Shown one piece after another: positions 34,502-46,080 of a DNA stretch of 64,000 nucleotides. The DNA is taken from assembly GCA_025766275.1 (NCBI GenBank), contig JAFKAC010000165.1:1-64000 (forward strand). Reading direction: 5' to 3'. The notes under the pieces were generated by a model. That model did no database searches and was not told the DNA's origin. It worked only from the letters and a program-made list of their open reading frames with translations. Within the stretch, counting starts at the first letter, position 1, and every line of letters begins with the position of its first letter. Position numbers and translations under genes: made by a program. The DNA is from Lactarius indigo. Taxonomy: Eukaryota; Basidiomycota; Agaricomycetes; Russulales; Russulaceae.

Positions 34502-36490
34502 GTGGCGACTGTCAACACCCACGACCAGTGGACGAGTTTCCGTCCATATCACTTAGAACGACAAGGAGACCGGAACGTACCAACTCGATTCCTAGGAGCC
34601 GCCCGGTGGAGAGACCGAGGAGACGAAACCGGATATTTTGTGGAATTCAACGGACCTACGAGGTTCAGACCTGTTGAGTTCAATTTCGACCACCTGTGCT
34701 GGGTAGAGATTACGTGGAACCCCATAGACCACCGCTGGGACGTTGTCAGACCAGCAGGGAGACAGTATCAGTGCGACATCGATGCACGAGAACTCAATTC
34801 ACAAGCCGATTGGGGACCCATTGATGGTCAGCTACAAGAACACTCTACTGGAGAAGCAGTAAGCGAAGAAACCGAAGAAGACGAACAAAGTGAAGAAAAT
34901 CGACCAGCAAGCGTCGGGCCTATCGAACAATACACCATTCAGCGAGCTGAGTCTCTGCATATTTCAGAACAGCCCGAAGTCATTCACGTACGATCACCAG
35001 CAGCAGAAATGGCAACAACCACCATGACGGCCGAAGAGATCATGAGCATCAGAGAACAAGCGGCGCGAGAAGCAGCCAAAGCAATCAGACGAGAGTCGCA
35101 GCAACATCTTATGCCCATCAATCCCGAAACGGGACATCGTATGACGGCAGATGATGCAGCAATCTTTCGGGCCATCGGACCCAATCAAGGAGATCCCCCG
35201 TCAGGGGACGGAAGAAGACAAGGACTACCGCTCGATCCTCCACCAGGATGGGGAGGACCGCCTGGGGACAACTTTCCCCGACGCCCAGGCAGAGGAGGAA
35301 ACCCACTGGACCTTCCAAACAACCCACCGGGAGGAGGACCCCCAGACGGAGATGGAGGCCCGCCCGGAGGCGGAGGAGGAGGGGGGCACGGACATGAAAA
35401 ACTAACAGGTGAACCCCCCACCATTTTCGACAGAGATCGCACTAAGGTGGACTCATTCCTCACACAATGGCACGTGTACTGGGGAATGAACCTCGACACC
35501 TCTGTCATGTGCAACGACTACCGGCGAAGCCTTCTATTCCTGTCCTACATCAAGGGAGTATCAGTCAGCGAATGGGTGCTTTCGTACCTCAAATGGCTTA
35601 ACCAGCAAATACAACGAGGAATAGACCAGCATACGAGGGATCTATGGAATGCAGTGGCAGAGGGCTTTAACCAAAGGTTCGTTAACACCCTCGAACGAGA
35701 ACAAGCTCAAGCGCTTCTGAGAAAGGGACTCAAAATGATTGATGGAGACATTGATAAATACGTCAACGAGTTTGAAGAAGCTGCCAGAAAGGCAGGGTAT
35801 TGCCTCAACGATCCCCAGACCATCGACCTGTTCACTAAGGGGCTGCCGAAGAAACTATACGAGAAGACATACGACCTGGATGAGCCAGAAACGTTTGACA
35901 AGTGGAAACGGGCAACACTCCGTCAACAACGTAATTACATTCACATCCGAGCCCAGGTGGACGAATACAAGGATACCAAGCCAAGGAAGACGAGCAATGC
36001 CGGATGGACCGTTCCCCAAAACCTCGCAAACCCTTGGGCCATGGACACCTCCGCAGATCGAACGAAAGCGAGACTAGCAGGATCGGAGGAGATCGACTAT
36101 GGTAAGCCGCCTTATATGGGCTTACCCCCCTTCCCACCAAGGGGAGGGCCTGGGGCGAGGGGGCGAGGGAGAGGAGGATTGCGACGAGACCTAAGGACGG
36201 TGTTGTGTTATAATTGCAACGCTCTGGGTCATCTCTCACGAAATTGCCCCCATCCCAGACAGCCACGACAATGGCAACCACAGAATGCCGGACCTTCCAA
36301 CACCCGAGTAGCGGAAACCGACTACTACACGCAAGAAACACCACTGGCCCAAATACAGGCCGCTTCAACTAGCAAGACTGCCAAAGAATGAGCCAAAGAG
36401 TGGCTTACCGGAGTCGCGAATGCACCCGACGAAGTTAAAGACCTGATATTGCAGGACTTATGGGGAAAAGAGGGTTTTCGGAGCGCCTGA
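34502..36490 (+). pseudogene. A2 Gag
   Basis: The frame opens after a TAA at 34484 and starts effectively at GTG 34502. Copy A3 has an ATG two codons further on, where A2 has ACT, so the A2 start is lost or non-AUG. Leader: RPYHLERQGDRNVPTRFLGA, RFRPVEFNFDHLCWVEITW, then an acidic stretch. A Gly/Pro-rich linker follows, then the capsid region (FLTQWHVYWGMNLD, ALLRKGLKMIDGDIDKYV, IDLFTKGLPKKLYEK). An RG-rich segment precedes the CCHC knuckle CYNCNALGHLSRNC at about 36208-36250. A TGA at 36389-36391 interrupts the tail AKEWLTGVANAPDEVKDLI. Without it the frame ends at TGA 36488-36490, just after two candidate slippery sites. Confidence 0.85.
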
Positions 36491-39400
36491 ACCCATCGGC
36501 CTGGGTGAGGGCATTAAATTGTAATTCTGTAATCATGATGCACTTTCGTTCTCTTCGAATTCCAGTCTCGATACGCATGAATTACCAAATGGCCGACATA
36601 AGAGCATTGGTGGACTCAGGAGCCACCAACAACTTCATACATCCAAGATTCATAAAAAAGATGGGTATCGGCATGCAGCCACTGGCCCAGCCGCGAAAAA
36701 TTTGGAATATTGATCAAACAGAAAACAAAGCTGGGTCCATCACTCACTTCACCGATCTTGATGTATACGCCAAAGGATATCACAGAACAATGCGATTCCT
36801 CATAACAGACCTTGGAACCGAGGAAGTCGTGTTAGGATACCCATGGTTGGCAACCTACGAACCAACAATCAACTGGCGGGACGCAGCAGTACATGAAGAA
36901 GTTATGCCGGTGGTAATCAGTACACAGGACAGTGTCCACCAACATACTGTTATTGCCGCTGCCCTCACTCACGATCAGAAAGACACAATAGTCACAGACT
37001 TAGAAGAAGAGGATGCGTACCTACACGCCACCACGTCCACCGAATTAGCGATTCAAGCGAAGAGGGAGGAACCACCCGTGGAACTACCAGCAGTTTATCA
37101 AGCGTTCCAGAAGCTTTTCAACGAAGAAGCGTCTCAATGCTTCCCTCCCGCTAGGCCGTGGGATCACGCCATTGACTTTAAACCTAATACCCCGTCAGCA
37201 ATAGACTGCAAGATATACCCGTTAACGCAAGAAGAGGAGGGCAAGCTTAAAGAGTTTCTGGACGAAAAACTCAGACAGGGATACTTACGCCCTTCCATCT
37301 CCCCGTACGCATCGTCATTCTTCTTCGTTAAAAAAAAGGACGGAAAACTACGCCCAGTACAGGATTACTGGATAATCAATTCCCATACCATATGCAATCA
37401 ATATCCTCTTCCACTCATTCAAGACCTCATCTACAACCTCAGCAATGCACACATCTACACCAAACTCGACATTCGCTGGGGGTATAACAACATCCGTATA
37501 CGAGATGGCGACCAGGAAAAAGCGGCCTTCAAGACCAAATTTGGTCTCTTTGAACCAATGGTCATGTTCTTTGGCCTTACAAATTCACCCGCAACCTTTC
37601 AGACGATGATGAACCACATCTATCAGGATACCATTGCCAAACATGAACTCCGTGGCACCGTTATCTGGGTGTACATGGACGACATCGGGATCGCGACATG
37701 CAAAGGTCATGACTCTGCGGACCACATTGCCGCAGTCACAGACGTCCTTCGCGTTGCCCAAGAACACAACCTATACTTTAAGCTCGAGAAGTGCCTCTTC
37801 CACCAACCTCGGATGGATTACCTGGGGGTAATCCTTGAAAAGGGGGTAACTTGCATGGATCTGGTAAAAGTTTGGGGTATTAAAGACTGGCCGACGCCAA
37901 CGAAAGTCAGGGACATATGCTCTTTCCTGGGTTTCTGCAACTTTTACCGCTTATTCATCTGAGGTTTCGCCACACACGCCCGACCGTTAAACCGACTCAC
38001 AAGAAAGGATACTGAATGGCGATGGACAGAAGAAGAAGATCGCGCGTTTAAAACACTCAAACGTCTCGTTACTGAAGAACCAGTGCTGGCACACCCCAAC
38101 CTACAGGAACAGTTTGAGCTAGAGGTTGACGCCTCAGGGTTCACGGTGGGTGCAGTTCCTCTGCAAAAGAAATATGACGGGCGCAAGCACCCAATAGGAT
38201 ACTATTCTGCAACGCTGAACGAAGCAGAACGTAATTACGACATCTACGACTTGGAACTTCTCGCCATCGTAAAAGCCCTCCGGCACTGGTGCCCCCTGCT
38301 CGCAGGATCACCACATAAGATCAAAATATTCTCAGACCATTTGAACCTGCAGTACTGGAAGACACCGCAAAAGATCAGTTGACGAGTCGCTCGGGAAGTG
38401 CTGGAACTGATGGAATACGACTTCAAAATCCATCATATCAAAGGGAAGAATAACGGTAGAGCGGATGTGCTATCAAGATGACCGGATTACGATCAGGGGG
38501 AGGAGGATAACCAAGGTGTGGTCGTCCTACCTCCGGAAGTAATTATACGAGCCACTAATGCTGCACGCACACTGGAAATACATCCTATGATGCAACAACC
38601 GAGGCGACGACAAGACCCTGCTATAATCAAAACCTGGGTCGACGCCCATCACCTTAAGAAGATAGAAGGAGAATGGTATAAGGACGGACGATTGGTGGTC
38701 ACGGGACCCATGGCAATGTATCGGGCCATCATACAAGATCATCATGACCCGCCAGTACACGGACACCCTGGAATAAGCAGGACGCAACGAATCGTAGAAC
38801 GACACCACTGGTGGCCGAACATGTGCCGGGATGTATATGAGTATGTCATGGGATGCGCTGACTGCCAACGGAATAAAGTCAATACCAGACCGACCTGCGC
38901 CCCATTACATCCAATTACCACTGTCACGAATGCCCCTCCTTTCCACACCATCGCCCTGGACTTTATCACCAAGCTACCGATCTCACAGTCGTACGACAGC
39001 ATTCTGACCGTCACCGATCACGATTGTAGCAAGGCATCTATATTCATCCCATGCAATGAGGAGATCACGGCTGAAGGGACCGCCATCCTGTACGTCAATC
39101 ATGTGTTCAGACGATTCGGACTACCATGTAAAATCATCAGTGATTGCGACCCCCAATTTACCTCTAAATTCACACAGGAAGTATGTCGCATACTGGGCAT
39201 CCAACAGAACATTTCCACGGCGTATCACCTGCGCACGGACGGACAGTCTGAGCGAACCAATCAGTGGCTCAAGCAGTATCTGCGATTCTGGGCCAACGAG
39301 CGTCAAGATAACTGGGTGGAGTATCTCCCCATAGCAGAATTCACTCACAACAATTGGCCCCATGAGCACACAAGACAATCACCGTTCATGCTTCTAATGG

Positions 39401-41153
39401 GGTATAACCCGACAGCTGATTGGACGGATAAGCCATCCCCAATTCCAAATGTGATCACCAGACTGACACAACTAAAGGAAGCGCGCCAGCTGGCCCAGGA
39501 CCTTATCAAAAAGGCACAAGATAGCTGGGTCCGGCATAAAGATACCCCGCACTATCAAGTTGGTGACCAGGTATGGTTGGAAGGGAAGCATCTATGGACC
39601 AATCAGCCCATGGCAAAACTGGCGGCGCGACGCCACGGACCGTTTAAAGTGATCCAGGTGATGTCCCCTTACAATTACCGCCTTGAACTTCCCACGCAGT
39701 GGAGCATCCACCCAGTGTTCCACATTGACCTTCTCACACTGTATAAGAATACAACCTTTCACGGCGAAAACTTCTCATGCCCGCCACCGGATCTTGTAGA
39801 AGGCGAGGAGGAATACGAGGTCGAGGCCATTCTGGACTCCTGGCATTTCGGGAGAAGAAAGAGATTGCAATATCTCATCAAATGGAAGGGGTACCCAGAC
39901 TCGGAGAATCAGTGGGTCGACAAGGATGACGTGTTCACTCCGGAAGTGATAAAGAAATATCAAGCGGACCGGACAGCCATACGACACCTTAAAAGCCAGG
40001 TCAAGGACGATCAAGACATGTCACCACAGCGATCCTCCTCGACCAAGTTGCACAAGACACCGCCAACCTCCTCGAAGACGACCAAGAAACCATGGTTCCA
40101 CAGGTCCAGCTCACTCCATACACACCTGCAAACATGCGAACGGGGCATATCACCGCTCAAGAGTGGGCTAATGTCCTACAGAGGTTCCCCGACCTGACTC
40201 ACCAGCCCGATGACGAGCAGCAGCATGCCGTCCCTCACATCTTCCGAGACGACAACGGCAATTGAGAACCCATTGCCGTCATCCCCCCAGGTGATGACCT
40301 CATCGGTACACGGGGAATCCTCCCCGCTGACCGACCCCTCGAAGACCCAACTGGAGTTAGAAGCAGCGGAGGATTGGCGGAGGGTGGCAAAGGCGTGGGC
40401 CGACGAACAACTGCGCTTAGTGCAGAAGAGGTTGAGCGAGTTGCGGCAGCGCAGGCAGCGCTCCCTAACGACGAGGCTCACGCTGACGACGAGGATTACT
40501 ACCCGGTCAGACACCCCCTCCTTCGAACGCACAGCCACCCTACTAATTCCCGAATCACTCCATGGCTCGTTCACACCGATGGAACCACCATGTCTCGAGG
40601 ACATGTGCAACTGCCTGGCGTCACATTTCACACCCCCATTATGCACGACAACGACCCCACGCAGGTCCTTGTGCCTGAGGGGTTCAGGGCGAATCGACAG
40701 CCCCATTACATTCATTTCCCCATCACTGGACCCAACAGCGTAGAGAGGAACGCCAGTCATATCCAGATTGTCGGAGGTGCGAATTCCTTTGTACTGGGGC
40801 TCATCCCAGGCTCTCCTCATCTCTACGGCAAACCCCTCTACGCCTTCCCGATGCTATCGGCTGCGGGACACGCCTTCATTGCCCACGAGGACTTGGTCAT
40901 CCTTGCATCCGACAAAATCACGGACCGCGCCCTACACCGCATCGGGGATGAGTCCCTGACTGCAGAGGTGACGCGTTATCGGGCAGCCGCGTATGAAGAA
41001 GAGCGGCTTGCTGCCTGCATTTGCCAACTCCAGGCCATGCGGCTGTCGGTGAGGGACAATAAGAGGGACTGCATCTACTGGCTGGAGAGGGCTAACATAT
41101 TCGAGAGGATCAGTGACGAGCAGTCCACTTGGACGGCACGAGACTTTCGGTGA
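36460..41153 (+). pseudogene. A2 Pol: protease, RT, RNase H, integrase, chromodomain, C-terminal extension
   Basis: Protease: IRALVDSGATNNFI near 36600. RT: FFFVKKKDGKLRPVQDY, LDIRWGYNNIRI, FGLTNSPATF, VYMDDIGIAT near 37670. RNase H: LEVDASGFTVGA, YDLELLAIVKALRHW, SDHLNLQYW. Integrase: HGHPGISRTQR with CADCQRNK (zinc), then ALDFITKLPISQSYDSILTVTDHD, KIISDCDPQFTS and ISTAYHLRTDGQSE. Chromodomain: YEVEAILDSWHFG...LQYLIKWKGYPDSENQW at 39810-39920. In-frame TGA stops at 37960, 38380 and 38479 stand where A4 or the family has Arg. A one-base deletion near 40005 shifts the frame, and another TGA is at 40263. The tail ends TGA 41151-41153. The polypurine tract AAAAAGGGGGTGA abuts the 3' LTR. Confidence 0.9.
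36463..36478 (+). promoter_or_regulatory. A2 candidate -1 ribosomal frameshift site
   Basis: In the Gag frame the codons read TGG GGA AAA GAG GGT TTT. G-GGA-AAA (36463-36469) and G-GGT-TTT (36472-36478) both fit the X-XXY-YYZ rule. A -1 slip enters the pol frame (MGKRGFSERLN), 10-20 bases before the Gag stop. No downstream pseudoknot was checked. Confidence 0.5.
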
Positions 41154-41183
41154 GTCTGGGGTCTCACGCTAAAAAGGGGGTGA

Positions 41184-41637
41184 TGTTACGGTCGCGCGCA
41201 TTGAACCCTTACTGTACCGGTTGTGGCTACGGTGGTAAGGTAGATTAGTCACGGACTCGGGGTTTACGATCGGTGTTAGGAGTTGAAGGATGACTCAATC
41301 CTAGTACAGGTAGTAGTAGTATTAGGATTGCGCTACTTACGCGATACGTTGGACGCTACTTTACTGTGACTCATAGCAGCGCTTGAAAGCCTGCTCCTCT
41401 TGTATTTAAGATAGCTGCAGAAGACCAAGAAACGCCATCTTGGTCTTCTTCAATCATCACTTCTTGTACTCCTCCTTTCGCTCTTGTTACTACTCTGTCA
41501 GAGTAGAGTATCACCAAGATCCTAGTGTCTTCGTACATCTAGAAGTTGCCTTCGTGCCATACGCCTTTGGTGTGATTAACTAAGTTACAGTTGCCTTTAA
41601 CGAGCTCAAGTCGAGCTAACGTCGTGACGGCGTTACA
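41184..41637 (+). repeat. A2 3' LTR
   Basis: TGTTACGGTC...GGCGTTACA, same length as the 5' LTR. It is preceded by the polypurine tract at 41171-41183 and followed by the TSD TGGTT. Confidence 0.92.
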
Positions 41638-41642
41638 TGGTT

Positions 41643-42040
41643 GGGGCAATTTCTGCTTTCCTTTCTGTTTGCTGACTTGTCTTCTGTGTTCTGACCAGTT
41701 ATAGGTTGGGACCGTTTGTGGCGTTGATTGGAGTTTTAGTCCCCACAAATGAGGTCCATCGACTCAAGCGTTTGTATACGTGTACCAGCCGGTATTCTCG
41801 TAGAATGTTTCGTACCAAGAGTTTTCTTCCTCGAAGTATTTGACATTGAGGGCTGGACTGGGGTCGCATCGGACGATATATCCTTGTCCCTGTATCCAAT
41901 TTATGCCACCAGTTACTATGTCAGTTAGGTTATCAATGTTCCGTCATATAACAAGTCTTTTCACTGTCGGATCTCCATCTGCTGGTGCTGGTTCTATGCA
42001 CATGTGATTTTGTTCGTGTGCCACATTGACTACACGTCCT
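41643..42040 (-). pseudogene. M1 Gag leader, separated from its core by A2
   Basis: Minus-strand frame with GGINWIQGQGYIVRCDPSP, WYETFYENTGWYTYT, a TGA, VDGPHLWGLKLQSTPQ, and a basic run KQKGKQKLPQP ending at the A2 boundary. Joining across A2 and removing one TGGTT copy restores the frame into 34023. Two TGA stops are present. This leader corresponds to the Gag N-terminal extension of the other Ty3 copies. Confidence 0.65.
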
Positions 42041-42116
42041 GTTGAGGACTGCCTGTGTCGATGCTGGTTATCTGGGAATGCCTTTCAACGCCTTGTTCTG
42101 TGGCAAGGTAAGAGAT

Positions 42117-42127
42117 GGTGTACTCTT
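42117..42127 (-). promoter_or_regulatory. M1 self-complementary primer-binding site
   Basis: AAGAGTACAC immediately after the LTR is complementary to GTGTACTCTT at 42305-42296 in the LTR, about 30 bases past the TATA-like box. Ten bases pair. Confidence 0.6.
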
Positions 42128-42128
42128 A

Positions 42129-42490
42129 TGTTACAGTTCCAAGGGACCGTCCGGGTTCTCTATGGAGCTGAGCTCAATGTTCGGGTAGAGTCAGAACTTG
42201 CTGTTCTTTAGCAAGTCTAGTTTGGGGGTACTTGTGTCACTCAAGGAGTTCACAAGTGAGTGGAAAGGAGACAAGGTACTTGGTATTCAAGAACTAAGAG
42301 TACACAAGGAATTGTGCTACTCTTTGTGCTACTTCTTATAGTTGTACATACTGTTGTTTTTCGGGACTGTTTTCTATGAGCCACGTCACACAGGCTGACG
42401 TGTCAACTACTACATGGCAATGGCACCATAAGGTGTGCTTATTGCAAGATGGAAACTTCTGTAAAACTTTTGAGGGTCAATTCTTCAACA
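42129..42490 (-). repeat. M1 5' LTR (about 362 bp)
   Basis: In element orientation it begins TGTTGAAGAATTGACC at 42490 and ends GGAACTGTAACA at 42129. TATA-like CTATAAG at 42341-42335; predicted transcript start near 42305. The outer limit is inferred from TG...CA ends only, because no second copy is in the window. Confidence 0.55.
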
Positions 42491-44543
42491 CTCACCGCAT
42501 GATGTGACATCATGATGTCACGTGACCATGACATTCCCGATTCCACTGCAGTCCGCCTGAAGACTCTTACCTCCGTCAAGGAATGCTGGGACAAAGTTAA
42601 ATCTGAGTTTAGCATCAAGAGTCAGTATGTGGAAACCGATCTGCTTACTGCATTTTCCAAGATGCGCTGCCCGCGTGGCAGGGAAGTTCACATGTTCCAT
42701 GGCCAGATGCGCTTCAAGTGCGAGGAGCTCGCGGTGGTTGGTGTCACTATGGGAGAGAAGGAGTACCACTCAGCCATCATCAAAGCCCTCCCAGAGGAAA
42801 TGTCAAAGTTTGCCTCTGGTTTACTCACCGCAGCACGTGTGCTTTCCCCTACCACTTCCATTGATCCCAACACTCTCATAGATCACATCTTGGAGGAAGC
42901 TGATAGGTTAGTGGCAAGACTCAAGCATCACGGTGGTGCATCTGGGAAAGGGAAGCAACCCTAGACCCAGGACAAAGCAATGGCAGTGACCCAGGGAGAT
43001 GCAGGGAAGAAGCATTGTAAGGGCAAGCCTGGGCACTGGGCACACAAGTGCCAGTCACCTAAGAAAGAAAACCAAAACCAAAACCAAAGTCAGTTGCAAG
43101 CACAGTCATCAGGGCAGACAAGTCAGAACCAGCTGCTGACATACCAGAGTGCAACCATAGTCCAGGAACAAGCCTGTCGGATTGGCCAATGCTGTGGCCA
43201 TGTCCAAAGAAGACCCTGAAGGCTGGCAGTCTGTCAAGCTGGATGGGTGTTGGTTGGCTGTGTTTGTCAGCAATGTCCTGGAGCTACCTGAAGCCGTTGT
43301 TTCCACTCAACAGTGCGAAGAGACAGGGGCGAGCGCTGCATTGTCTGGCGGGCTTGCAGCAGCTGTGATCATGCAGGTCAAGGAGGAAAAACATACCCAA
43401 GTTGAGCTCTATGACTCCGGCACCATGCACCATATTTCCCCCTACTGTGATGACTTCGTGACTTATCGCTTGCTGGACCCCCCACTCTTCCTGAATGCAG
43501 CTAACGGTCAGCAGTTCCCAGCTGTGGGCACAGGGAGTATGATCATCAACGTGCCTAACAGCAGTGAGCAGTCTGAGCTTACCCTTGAGAATGTGTTGCA
43601 TGCACCATCTGTGGGCTATACTCTGGTCTCACTTGGGGCACTAGATGGCCTAGGCTACCGTGTTGCTATCAGTGGAGGCCATCTTGAAATCCTGTCACAT
43701 ACTGGCGACCATCTTGCCCATGTTGCGCGTTCACCATGAGGACTATACCACATCTTGCATGAAGGGGATGGTGGCTATGCTCGTGGAGGGTGGACTTGTC
43801 ACCAGGATCACACTCGACCCAACTTCGCAGGAAGAGCATTGCAAGGCATGCATTTTCGTGTGCACCACCCAGCAGTCTATCTATCCCTAGGTTCTGAGTC
43901 AGTCCCCAAGCCCAGTGTTTTGGTGATGAAATCTACACCAATGTCTGGGGCCCCACCCCAGTGGTGACCTGGCACAGGAGGCACTACTTTGTCACCTTCA
44001 CAGATGATGCGATGCGCTATACACTCACCTACCTCCTCATCGCCAAGAGCAATGTCCTCACCTTCTACCGCCAGTTTGAGGCATGGGCAAAGACCCAAAA
44101 TCACTTTGAAGCAATCAAAGTCTTGCACTCCGACTACGGAGGGGAGTACCTGAGTGATGAGTTTGACACTCACCTTGCAGCCGCTGGCACTGCCCAGCAC
44201 CTCACCATCCATGACACTCCGCAGCTGAACAGCATCACGGAGCACCTCAACTGTACCCTTGTCAAAAAGGTACGTGTGCTGCTGCACATGGCTGGTCTTC
44301 CCCAGAGCATGTGGGGGGAGGCTTTGTGGCATTCAACTTGGCTGAAGAATCGCACCTCCACGTGTGCACTTGGCGGCTGGACACCTTGGCAGGCTTTGTA
44401 TGGGAGCCCACCCAACTTGTCTAGGCTGAAGCAGTTCGGGGAACTGGTCTGGGTCCATGATGTGGATGGGTCCAAGTTGGATCCATGTGCATGTGAGGGC
44501 CAATGGATCGGCTTCAATACCAAGTTGCACAGTCACTGTGTGT
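42491..44543 (+). pseudogene. Ty1/Copia element: Gag, protease, integrase, truncated both ends
   Basis: Gag: LTSVKECWDKVKSEFS, YVETDLLTAFSKMRCPRG, SAIIKALPEEMSKFASGLL (42524-42964, UBN2-like). A knuckle-like CKGKPGHWAHKC near 43015 lacks one of the usual Cys positions. Protease: YDSGTMHHISPYCDDF near 43410 with NAANGQQFPAVGTGSM. The frame then shifts near 43720 to a pre-integrase segment (RVHHEDYTTSCMKGMVAML). Integrase follows at 43961: FVTFTDDAMRY, VLHSDYGGEYLSDEF and ITEHLN give the D, D, E pattern. The coding sequence stops at the LTR at 44544. RT and RNase H are missing. Copia gene order (integrase before RT) is respected. The 5' end is cut at the M1 LTR; an 18-bp palindrome (GTGACATCATGATGTCAC) is at 42504-42521. 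Confidence 0.8.
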
Positions 44544-45128
44544 TGTTACGATTTTCCCGGACTCGTTCTTTCTTACATCACTGTTTCCTTCCCCAATACT
44601 ATACGAGCCCTGTACGATTACGCAGACTTTACAATTACCCGGTTCCTATCGCGCGCCCTACTTATCGATGCTCCCTTCTGATAAAGTTTGACATGTGCTA
44701 GTTTCCATTGTGTTCCCAATCATGCGCGGTCCCGCGTGATTTGCCTTTGTTCTCAGAACGATGTCCCTTTGTTCTTCTTATGTCTCCTCCATTGTTCCCA
44801 GACTGGCGATGGCACCATCTGTTCGTGACAACCTCACTAGCCATTATCTATTTAAGCCTAGCCCTACCTAGCTTGTACGGTAGACTAGACTTCTTGTGTA
44901 ATAACTACACTTGTCTAACACAGAACGCCTTCGTGCTTTCCTTGTCTCAAGAACCTCCCTTCGCCTTCGCTAGACCTTCGAGTCTTAGCCCTCCTCTACG
45001 ATCCAAGTGACCCTCGTCCTTGTGATCCTTGTGCACCACTCTACTGAAGCTGAGCCATAGAGCTTGCGCTACCGTTGTCCAACTGACTTGGTACAGGTCG
45101 TACCCTACGCCCCTGTAGTGGCGTAACA
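44544..45128 (+). repeat. Solo LTR, family X (585 bp)
   Basis: TGTTACGATT...GGCGTAACA, homologous along its length to 61840-62407. TATA-like TATTTAAG near 44858. It interrupts Copia integrase, but its flanks (TGTGT and CAAAG) do not match, and no Copia sequence resumes after it, so a deletion followed or accompanied insertion. Confidence 0.75.
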
Positions 45129-46080
45129 CAAAGCCTGGCTCGAAGCCTTCAAATACATGAATTCTTTAATACAAGAGCTCAGGCGTTCAGCGATGATATA
45201 AGCATGATTTGTCATGGAAATTATATAATGTATGGTCACAGTCACATCCCGACCAAGCCAGTCGAGCCCAACAGCGAAAAAAAATGGGTCCATACCCGTT
45301 TTTATTTTTGGCAGGGCGGTCGGGCGCGACATTGCCATGGTCAGGTGCGACCAACTGCACCGAACAGTCATGTTGCTGGGACCAACAAATAAAAAACAAA
45401 TCTTTTTTTTTGGCTGATGCCAGGCCTGACAAACCGTGCACCGGACGGGCTCTTAGCCACTGAAATTTGCAGCAGAATTTACCCTTAGTCAGTGCACATT
45501 GTGCATATAGGCTCTGCTGAGCCTTAACAGTATCTCATGTTCACCCCATCATCTCCCTCTAAGCTTTCTTCACACCTGCTTTCAACCCCTGTCTTCTGGC
45601 CCCCATCATAACTTCCTGTTGAATGATAGTGAGTTATCACAGATACCCTTCTAGCAGGGCTTTGAAAGATATTGCCCTTTCAGCAGCCCTTTAAAAGATT
45701 TATGTAGGCCATGCCCACTAGCTGAGAAAACCCCTTCCCAGCTTCTGTTCCTTTTGCCACTTCCAGAAGCTAAGGAGGGGCCCAAAAAACAACTTGTATT
45801 CTTTCTCATGACTGCATGAGCTGCATGGAAAAGTAATATACTTCTATAAAATACCTGGCCAGCTAAACAATGTATATCATTGTATACTGGGGGTTGTAAA
45901 GGCCCACAAAGAGCAGGGCACCAAAAAAAATTAAAAATTTCAGGGAATTGACCCCTCTTAGGATGTTGCAACAGTGGTTTAGCAGCATTGCCACAATTAT
46001 ATTTTGAAGCACCCACACATGTACCCACTAAGCCATAGGGAAAAACTAACAAAACACATGATTTTTTGGGTGTTTAATAC
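45129..46080. other. Intergenic region, nothing firmly recognised
   Basis: About 950 bases downstream (3') of the glycosyltransferase. A minus-strand frame at 46052-45651 has unusual Cys/Gly content but no start context or family signature, so it is not called. A8 and T8 runs occur near 45276 and 45403. No terminal repeats found. Confidence 0.4.

Larger units (their letters stand above)
34024..41642 (+). mobile_element. Element A2: complete LTR retrotransposon with TSD TGGTT
   Basis: Two 454-bp LTRs bound gag and pol, and the 5-bp duplication TGGTT flanks them (34024-34028 and 41638-41642). The LTRs differ at about four positions, three of them CpG transitions, so insertion is recent. It lies in the opposite orientation inside M1 Gag. 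Domain order is Gag, protease, RT, RNase H, integrase, chromodomain and a long C-terminal extension. Five in-frame TGA stops and one frameshift near 40005 make the copy non-autonomous now. Confidence 0.92.
28981..42490 (-). mobile_element. Element M1: leftward chromodomain Ty3 retrotransposon, split by A2
   Basis: Order read leftward: 5' LTR (42490-42129), self-complementary primer site, Gag leader (to 41643), then A2 inserted (41637-34029), Gag core, zinc knuckle, protease, reverse transcriptase, RNase H, integrase and chromodomain. The whole Gag-Pol right of the chromodomain lies in one reading frame interrupted only by stop codons, so this element probably had a single fused ORF, unlike family A. 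TGGTT on both sides of A2 shows A2 landed in intact M1. No 3' LTR is seen. Confidence 0.8.

Noticed and set aside
45651..46052. Minus-strand 133-codon frame
   Set aside because: No recognisable motif or start context; it lies in the 3' flank of the glycosyltransferase.
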